From positions 167,501 through 231,500 of the forward strand of contig LSRY02000036.1 of the NCBI GenBank assembly GCA_001643675.2: a stretch of 64,000 nucleotides of DNA, given 5' to 3'. The DNA is from Monocercomonoides exilis. Taxonomy: Eukaryota > Preaxostyla > Oxymonadida > Polymastigidae. Position numbers and translations under genes: made by a program. The notes below the pieces were generated by a model. It had not been told where the DNA came from. It saw nothing but the letters and a program-made list of their open reading frames with translations, and did not search any database. Below are positions 57,147-64,000 of this stretch, piece by piece. The stretch's first letter is position 1; each line of letters opens with the position of its first letter.

Positions 57147-57705
57147 AAGAAATTGATGAGTTGTTTTGAATAGCATAAACTATTATCTATATATTTTTAT
57201 ATTCTTTTTTTTTTACAAACAATTTTTTCGTGATATTTTCACATTTCATTTTTTTAACAACATTCTGACATAAAACCGATTATTTCTTTGTTTATATAAT
57301 GAAATGATAAAAATAAAAATATGACATGAAAAACAAATACATTATTAATAATGAAGTGTTGAAAAAATAAAACATTCTCATTTTCTATTTGTCAAGAATT
57401 TAACTTTGTAACAAAAGTTTAATCGAAGATCAAAAACAATTTGAACAATTTGGCTATTCAAGATAAATAAAAAAAAACAATGTTTCATTTTTTCAACACA
57501 TTATTAATAATGTATTTGTTTTTCATATCAAATTTTTGTTTTTATCATTTCATTATATAAACAAAGAAATAATCGGTTTTATGTCAGAATGTTGTTAATA
57601 AAATGAAATGTGAAAATATCACGAAAAAATTGTTTGTAAAAAAAAAAGAATATAAAAATATATAGATAATAGTTTATGCTATTCAAAACAACTCATCAAT
57701 TTCTT
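57147..57705. repeat. right 559-bp palindromic terminal repeat
   Basis: Same sequence and length as the left copy with few differences. The asymmetric centre is in the same orientation as on the left (direct), although the flanking arms are inverted relative to each other. Confidence 0.85.
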
Positions 57706-57932
57706 GTGAGATGCCTGGTTGGCTGGTAAAAGTCCTTTCAAATTTAACAATAAAACGTAATTTCTCAATGTGTAATAAGCAAAAATTAAAAAACAAACTG
57801 TAAATAAATTGTGTTAAACTTGTAAAAAAGGTTTTTTGAAGTACTGAAAGCCAATCAACGTTTGTTGAAAGTTGGCAGTCAAAAACAAAAAAAGTGCCAA
57901 TAAGGGAAAAAGTCCCATTAAAAAGTTGACCC

Positions 57933-59446
57933 TGACCCAATTAAATATGAGGAAATTTCCAATCAAGTTTTTGAAAGAAAAAAAAGGAGTGTGAAACACT
58001 CTGTCAGAGGAGATGTTGAAATGAAAAAGTTAGGTGAAAATATAAATTTTTCAGTTGCTTGTTAAAACATTTTTCCTTTTGATAGTTGTTTCGTTTTTGA
58101 AGCATCGTGGAAAGATGCTTTTCTTTCTCTTTTTTATAACTTTGTTCAACAATTTGAAAAACTGTTTCCAACGTCGTATTGAAAACCTTTCCTTTGCTCA
58201 CACAAGAAATATGAAAGAAGAGGAAGAGAGACTAATTGTTTTATGAGGACATTAAAATATTCCCAGCAGTGACAATCCTCATTTAAATGAATGGATAACG
58301 CTGAATTTTATATGGAAATGTCTACAATAATTATTTCAATATCCCTCTGTTGTTTGTCTTTCAAAAATGAAACACATGTCTTTCTTCTTTTTCTTTTCGA
58401 TTCATCGGATAATGAAATATTCTCTCAGAAAATCCTCTGAGCTTCCTATGAGTAAGCGCACTGAATCAACATTGTTGGTAAAAGAAAACAACATTCATAG
58501 ACGGTTTTTTTTTTACAAAAAATTCCGCAAACTGAAAGGAATAATCTATATGATATGAATTGAATTGTTCAAAGAATAAGCATCGTCATTGAATGTTATT
58601 TTTCAAATATTGAATGATTCATTCAACGAGTTTGCATGATTTTGCATTTAAACCTCTACAGAATTCATCCACTGGCTGTTGTATCAATCATTCAATATTT
58701 CAAGATACCCTGTGAAATTAAATTTTGGACAAACCTTTTGAAGTTTGACACTTGCAAACCGTTGAACAGAATTATTCGCAATCAGTTAAACTCGATAAAA
58801 AAATATAGCAACCATGAAAGTGTTGCAATGCATTAAAATTTTTTGTGGTTTGAATATTTTCTCGTTTTTGTTCAATTGGAAAAGTAACATATCTCACAGA
58901 AATTCAAATTTCTTTCAAGAAAAATGTGGATCAGAATAAAAATATTTGTGATATAAACATCAAAAGACACGAAAATCTAAACTTTGATATAATGAATTCT
59001 TGAAAATCGCAAAAATGTTTTTCACGATGTTTCTTCATTCTTTTGTTGTCAAACAATTAATCCATATACCTAAAAAAGTTATAAAACAAAGATTGTTTTC
59101 ACTTGTTTCAAAATTGTGTTATTCTGCAATTAGCAGAATTTCATATTTTCAAAAACGATATGATAGTGGAAAAAATAATTATGTTTCAAGGAAAATGAAA
59201 AACGAAAACGGAATGAAAACAAAACAAATGGATCTTATCCATCATCCGAGAAAATAGTTTAAAGCAATCATTTGTGGCAACCAGACACAAAATTGCATGT
59301 GTAATAAACTACAAAATACAAAAAATAAAAATCTATAGAAACAAAATCTTGCGTTTATTTGAAAATAAAACTTAACTTGAAAAAAAAAGGACTTGCATCT
59401 TTATTATTTGCGTTTTATCACAAATAGATATTTGTTTGTGAGAAAA
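57933..59446. other. intergenic region, AT-rich
   Basis: Short ORFs (58055-58246, 58636-58836, 59000-59257) are Lys/Ile/Phe-rich and unassigned. The 3' flank of the transporter gene lies at its end. Confidence 0.45.
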
Positions 59447-61849
59447 TTAAACTTTTGCTGATTCATCTGAGGAATTCCCGTTGTTTTCTTCTTGTATTGT
59501 CATTTCCCTTTCAGAAGACTGATTTGATGATTGTGAAGTATTTTCAGTTGGAAGTCGAACCATCGGCTCAGTAGCAGCTTCTGGTCTTTCTGGTTGAAAT
59601 CTATTCGCTTGTCTCTCCAAGTATAAAACAGAAGACTGATGAATGTTTTTCCCTCTATTTTCTATTTTTTCCATACACTTATTCACACTCTCTTCGATCT
59701 CATTGTTCATGAATGCAAATGGATCTGTCAAATCTCGATTAATTTCAACAAAACCTTGATCTTTATGATCATCATATTCTTTTTTTGTCAGCCGGCAAAT
59801 CAAAATTGAGTTCACTGCAGTCATAAATGTGTCAATGATTATAGATTCATTCAAGTAATTAAAAATTAGTGATTCACCGAATAAAATACTCCACACAGGA
59901 TAATCCACTGGGTCAGAAAGTCCAAAAAAGTCAGGCCTCCAAATTAGCAAACAAACAATGTTAGCAACCAAAGTGATTGACCACTTAATACTTTTCTTTA
60001 ATGAAGATGCAATTATGTCAAAAGTGATGACTGAATCAATATTTCTCACAATAAGGCACATTGTATCTTTTGAAGATTCAATAAAAGGTTTTCCTTCAAT
60101 GCAAGACATTGCATAAATCCTTTCACATTCAGCTTCAACAAAATCAGACGGTTTTGATCCTATTAATTTCACGATCATTGCTACTAAAAACAACGCTAAT
60201 GCAACTGCATAGAAGAATACAGCATAAAATTTCATTGCGAATCTGAACAGACACATGCAGCACGATGCAACGAATCCTGAGTCTTCTTCTTCCTCTTCAA
60301 CATTGTTTTGCTTTTTATTTGGCTTTGAACAATAGTTGAAAAAGTTTCCAACCAAAGAGAAAGCAAATGCAAAGGTGCCAATTGATTTTGCGATATCTTC
60401 CAAAGCTTCATTTAAATAATCAAGAAAGCTTCCAAAAGCAACGGCTCCGATACTTTTAGATAACGTGTATTTAATAGCATGCAGAATGGGCCATTTTCTC
60501 TTATTTGGATCTCCTTCTGAATAATACCATTCCACTGTCGTTGCAGCAATAATTGCTTTGTTTAAATGCTCAATAAATGATTCGAACCAAACGGCAAAAA
60601 TATTGGCAAAGATTAACAAAATGAAATTTATTATCGTTAAGGCATTAAACCCAATATTAAAGTAAATTCTGAACATGCACTGATAATAAACAATACTGAC
60701 ATATGATGAAAGCCAACCTACAACTATTGAAATAATAGCAAGTATAATGACAACCAAAAGCAATCCAGCTCTATCTTTGATTGCTTTTGCTGCTTCTTTA
60801 AACATTTCAGAAACAATGCTAACATTCTCGTTATTAATGATAAGCATCACCAAAAGAAAAATAAAGAATACTGCTGAAATCGCACCTGAAACATACATGA
60901 CTGCATCATCATAGTTTGAAAACGTATCGTTGTGTGATTTTTTGGATTGAAAAGCTGCAATTACAATGAAGCCAATCCCCGAAAGTAAATCCACAATTAC
61001 ACTCACCCACACAGAAGCGCGCAGACAACTAGATGCACATCGACACATGCATAATATCCACAATAATGATACAACAGTGACGATTGAATATCCAACAAGA
61101 ACGACCCAGACTTTGCTGACTAAATCAATATCTTCCGTAAGTATATCTTTTTTATCATCTTTTCGCTTTGAGGCAACTTGCATTCTTTGGTTTTTGTCAA
61201 TGATCTCAAAATTGTGATTTTGATGGCAAGAGATATTGTAAGAATTATCAACATCAATGGAAAAGAAATTTTTCTGCTTGCTCGTGTTTGTAATTCCAGA
61301 ATTATTTGCATCTTCTTCTATAGTTTTAAGCAAATAAGCAGTTGTTAAGTTTTGCTCGCTTTTTAAAGTTAAGTGTGAATTCATATTTATCTGTTGCAAA
61401 TCGTTGTTTTCAAAGTTATAACTATTATCAGATTGCTTTCTTTATAAATTAAACCTCTCAGTTTTGATACGAAATAAAAAATTGGTCACACTCTGGAAGA
61501 ATAAAATCTGAGAATGATAGATTTCCAGCCACAAATGAAACAATAATAAAGGCAATGAACAGCAAAGCGAAGACCATTAACGCAATGCAACATGGAATGT
61601 TGAGACATTTTCTATCAGAATAGTCTAGTTTCCCATTTGTCATTGTCATTGTCACTCTCCTATTATCTTCTTATATGAAAAATTTGTTTTGATAACATAA
61701 TAGGAAAAAAATGATTCAAAATGTGAACTGTTGTTCAAACCCTCTTGTTCATCAAACATATCAGACATCCAATCTTTTTTGACAATACTAGGCACTCCAG
61801 GAATCAAATCAAGTGCCACTGATGCAGCGGTACTTAAGCAACAACCCAT
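59447..61849 (-). CDS. choline-transporter-like protein (SLC44/CTL family)
   Basis: Polytopic membrane protein. Three exons: 61849-61741, 61654-61471 (or from 61669) and 61421-59447; introns GTTTGA (phase 1) and GTATCA (phase 2, 49 nt); 755 residues (760 with the alternative acceptor). The family signature is TTVEWYYSEGDP...AIKYTLSKSIGAVAFGSFLDYLNE, as in the CTL consensus (v.sWYFs...... ..ryHlGSlafGsli). The first membrane segment (IPCCIALMVFALLFIAFIIVSF) and the loop leading to FISYNFENNDLQQ arise only after splicing, and about nine more hydrophobic segments follow. The N-terminus MGCC is a classical myristoyl/palmitoyl acceptor. The tail is Ser/Glu/Asn-rich. Known members move choline or related cations; substrate here is inferred. 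Confidence 0.8.
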
Positions 61850-61966
61850 GGTTAAAGTGCGATCTGGCTTTTCAAAAGATCGAAAACTCCCATATAATGC
61901 AAAATAAAATATAACTATTACATAATAATAAATTGAGATGAATCAATTTTTTATTTGTTCCCAGTT

Positions 61967-62903
61967 TTTTTAATAAATTAGCAAAAAATATATGTATTCA
62001 CATATTGCTTCAAACAGAAGCTTGAATTCAATGAGTGTTGTTCACAAACAAATATATCATAATTTTAAGACTGCACATTTTGAGTATTTGACAATTTTTT
62101 CTTCAAAAAATGATTCGAATTTTTTTGTTTTATTTTTTGATCAACGTTTTGCTCAAATTTCCACTAGATTTCGACATTGAGAGTTCTACTTGTTAGCATT
62201 GCTTTAACACTTTCATTTTTAATGTTTTTAATAATTTAAAAACTTTGAGAACTCTATTGTTTCAATAGTTTAAACACTTCATCGAATTTTTATAAAACTT
62301 AATTATCTGCAAAGGATACAGTATTTTCTGAGATTTCTAATGTTTTATGGAAATATTATTTATTTAAAAAAACAATTAAGATGATAAATAATAGAAACAA
62401 TAAGTATTTGACACGAAAATTGTGAAAGATGACATTATGTTTTAAATGCATAACTTGTTATTTATAAAAATATAAATTTTTGTGCTAAGATATATGATAT
62501 AATACTCTTCAATCCATGAATAAAATATATGAAATCTCAGAAAATACTGTATCCTTTGCAGATAATTAAGTTTTATAAAAATTCGATGAAGTGTTTAAAC
62601 TATTGAAACAATAGAGTTCTCAAAGTTTTTAAATTATTAAAAACATTAAAAATGAAAGTGTTAAAGCAATGCTAACAAGTAGAACTCTCAATGTCGAAAT
62701 CTAGTGGAAATTTGAGCAAAACGTTGATCAAAAAATAAAACAAAAAAATTCGAATCATTTTTTGAAGAAAAAATTGTCAAATACTCAAAATGTGCAGTCT
62801 TAAAATTATGATATATTTGTTTGTGAACAACACTCATTGAATTCAAGCTTCTGTTTGAAGCAATATGTGAATATATATATTTTTTGCTAATTTTTTAAAT
62901 TGA
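61967..62903. repeat. near-perfect 0.94-kb palindrome (foldback element)
   Basis: Arms of about 370 bp (61967-62339 and 62531-62903) around a 191-bp loop. Over the stretch I compared by eye (GCTTCAAACAGAAGCTTG to GTATTTTCTGAGATTTC) the arms match almost base for base. It has no transposase ORF. The tips read TAAATTAGCAAAAAAT / ATTTTTTGCTAATTT. Confidence 0.9.
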
Positions 62904-63775
62904 ACTCGAGAAAAAAAAATTTTTTTTTTTTTTTTTGATTTTTCAATATTAATTGATTATTATTTATTCGAATTTTATCAAACACATATGAATTGATTCA
63001 ATAGATTCAAATTTGACACAATCTCTTTTGTGATCAAGAAACGAAATTTACTAAGTTCGAATTCAAAATGATGTGTGTTTTCAATAACTGTGGACAGTTG
63101 AATTGCCTCAACAACATTTGATAGTTATATTTCGAAAATTTTCTCAGTTGTTCCCTCAATAAATACAAACTCATAAGAATTATTTTCGTATCTCATCCAA
63201 CGCCTCGACAGTTCAAATAAATAATATTTCTTTTCAGAAGAATTCTGAGAAAACAGATTCTTCTTGTTTTTCCGAAATTTGAAATGTTTCATTATTTATT
63301 CGATGGAGCAAGTTGTTTCATTTGTGTGAATCACATATGTTTGCATTTATTGAGAGAATAACTGAGATTTTGTTAAAATACATCTATCAACGATTGTTGA
63401 GAAAAAACCACTTTTCTCAATTATTGAAAGAGTCTAACATTATGAACACTAACTATGAACAAAAAGTTTAATGTTTTTTTAAATTATGATTTGATTTTTG
63501 AAATAATAGCAAATGTGAAATATAAAGGAAATTTTGCAATTGACTTTTTTGGTTCCTTTGTTAGGAGCAACAAATTGTGAATTCATATTAAATACGCAAT
63601 TTTTTTTACATCGTATATTTTTTTTTTATCTCAAAAAAAAATTAAACTTCGCTTATATTTTGTGTTAGCAATTGCTAACAATTTTGACTGAATTTTCGCG
63701 TTCAACAAAAATTTTTACAAAAAATGGTTATCTGATAACATTTAACTTTTTTAATAAAGCTACTGTGACTTTCAA
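62904..63775. other. AT-rich region, nothing recognised
   Basis: Poly-A/T runs at 62910-62937; no ORF or repeat of note. GTTAGCAATTGCTAAC near 63664-63679 is a perfect 16-bp palindrome. Confidence 0.5.
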
Positions 63776-63957
63776 AATAGGCAAAAACTTTCCTAATGAT
63801 TGGAAAGAAGCCTTTTCTCAGCAGTAAATGAATGCTGAATTTCAATCTTTTCCTTCATTATTCGAAAGATGAATGTGTGAAAAGATTGAAATTCTGCATT
63901 CATTTACTGCTGAGAAAAGGCTTCTGTCCATCCATTTGGAAAGTATTTGCCTTTTTC
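63776..63957. repeat. 180-bp inverted repeat
   Basis: Arms of about 77-80 bp share AGAAGCCTTTTCTCAGCAG, TAAATGAATGC and GAATTTCAATCTTTTC, with a 25-bp loop. The outer ends are more diverged. MITE-like or transcript-hairpin-forming. Confidence 0.85.
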
Positions 63958-64000
63958 GAAAATCATTCTATTTGTTTCATTGCGACGCTCATTATATTTA

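Larger units (their letters stand above)
53198..57932 (-). mobile_element. DIRS-like tyrosine-recombinase retroelement, decayed
   Basis: A 4.7-kb unit read on the minus strand, bounded by complex inverted repeats. From outside inwards each end has: a diverged arm of about 225 bp beginning GGGTCAAC and ending GGCATCTCAC; a 559-bp near-palindrome; and an inner inverted repeat of about 43 bp (AAGTGCTTCATCAATTCCTT). Inside are a gag-like ORF, an RNase H-type HLPG..NTRADALSRL segment and a tyrosine recombinase. This gene order (gag, RT/RNase H, YR) and inverted termini are the hallmarks of DIRS elements. No reverse transcriptase catalytic motif was found between gag and RNase H, and pol has several stops, so this copy is not autonomous. 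Confidence 0.75.

Noticed and set aside
1-64000. Non-standard genetic code with TAA/TAG read as Gln, as in some oxymonads
   Set aside because: Genes end at TAA, TAG and TGA at homologous C-termini and intact genes show no in-frame TAA/TAG at conserved positions.
1-64000. tRNA or rRNA genes
   Set aside because: I looked for TTCGA-type T-loops with matching stems and for rRNA-like blocks and saw none that held up; a covariance-model scan would be decisive.

Overview
This is nuclear DNA from an intron-containing, AT-rich protist. An oxymonad (Metamonada), close to Monocercomonoides or Blattamonas, fits best, but that is an inference. Three features point there: many short introns starting GT[T/A/G]TG; conserved eukaryotic proteins swollen by Ser, Glu/Lys and Asp runs; and a beta-helix surface protein with an NEWCG...PC.TIG motif of the kind I associate with oxymonads. 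The code appears standard: TAA, TAG and TGA each end genes at sensible family C-termini, and I saw no in-frame stops inside intact genes.

Layout, 0-21 kb: the 3' part of a Ser/Glu-rich coiled-coil gene; a divergent pair, SWC4/DMAP1 (-) and GH47 alpha-mannosidase (+), whose start codons are 74 bp apart; a 1519-residue type I membrane beta-helix protein (-); and two three-exon paralogues (-) with identical intron positions, one carrying a frameshift. 21-30 kb: mostly degraded DNA, with a fragment of a second beta-helix gene, a striking gene for 21 ankyrin-like 30-residue repeats, a 1-kb palindrome, a Merlin/ISXO2-type transposase relic and a smaller palindrome.

30-44 kb is the dense genic block: a six-exon NAK-family kinase (+); an 18-MORN protein (-) divergent from the tRNA methyltransferase TRM5 (+); a five-exon zinc-motif/PTP-like gene whose catalytic Cys is Ser (+); and a PHO80-like cyclin (-). 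44-58 kb is a transposon graveyard: a DDE transposase pseudogene split by an insertion, three copies of a dispersed repeat, and a 4.7-kb DIRS-like tyrosine-recombinase retroelement that lacks a recognisable reverse transcriptase and has 559-bp palindromic terminal repeats. 59-62 kb holds a choline-transporter-like (SLC44) gene (-), followed by a near-perfect 0.94-kb palindrome and a 180-bp palindrome near the window end.

The genes are not an operon or a pathway; they are separate housekeeping and surface functions (chromatin, ER/Golgi N-glycan trimming, tRNA modification, signalling, membrane transport). The distinctive biology is in the repeats: at least four long inverted-repeat (foldback) structures, and a retroelement whose terminal repeats are themselves palindromes. 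All intron models below were built by eye from splice motifs, reading phase and family alignment from memory; none was checked by a search.
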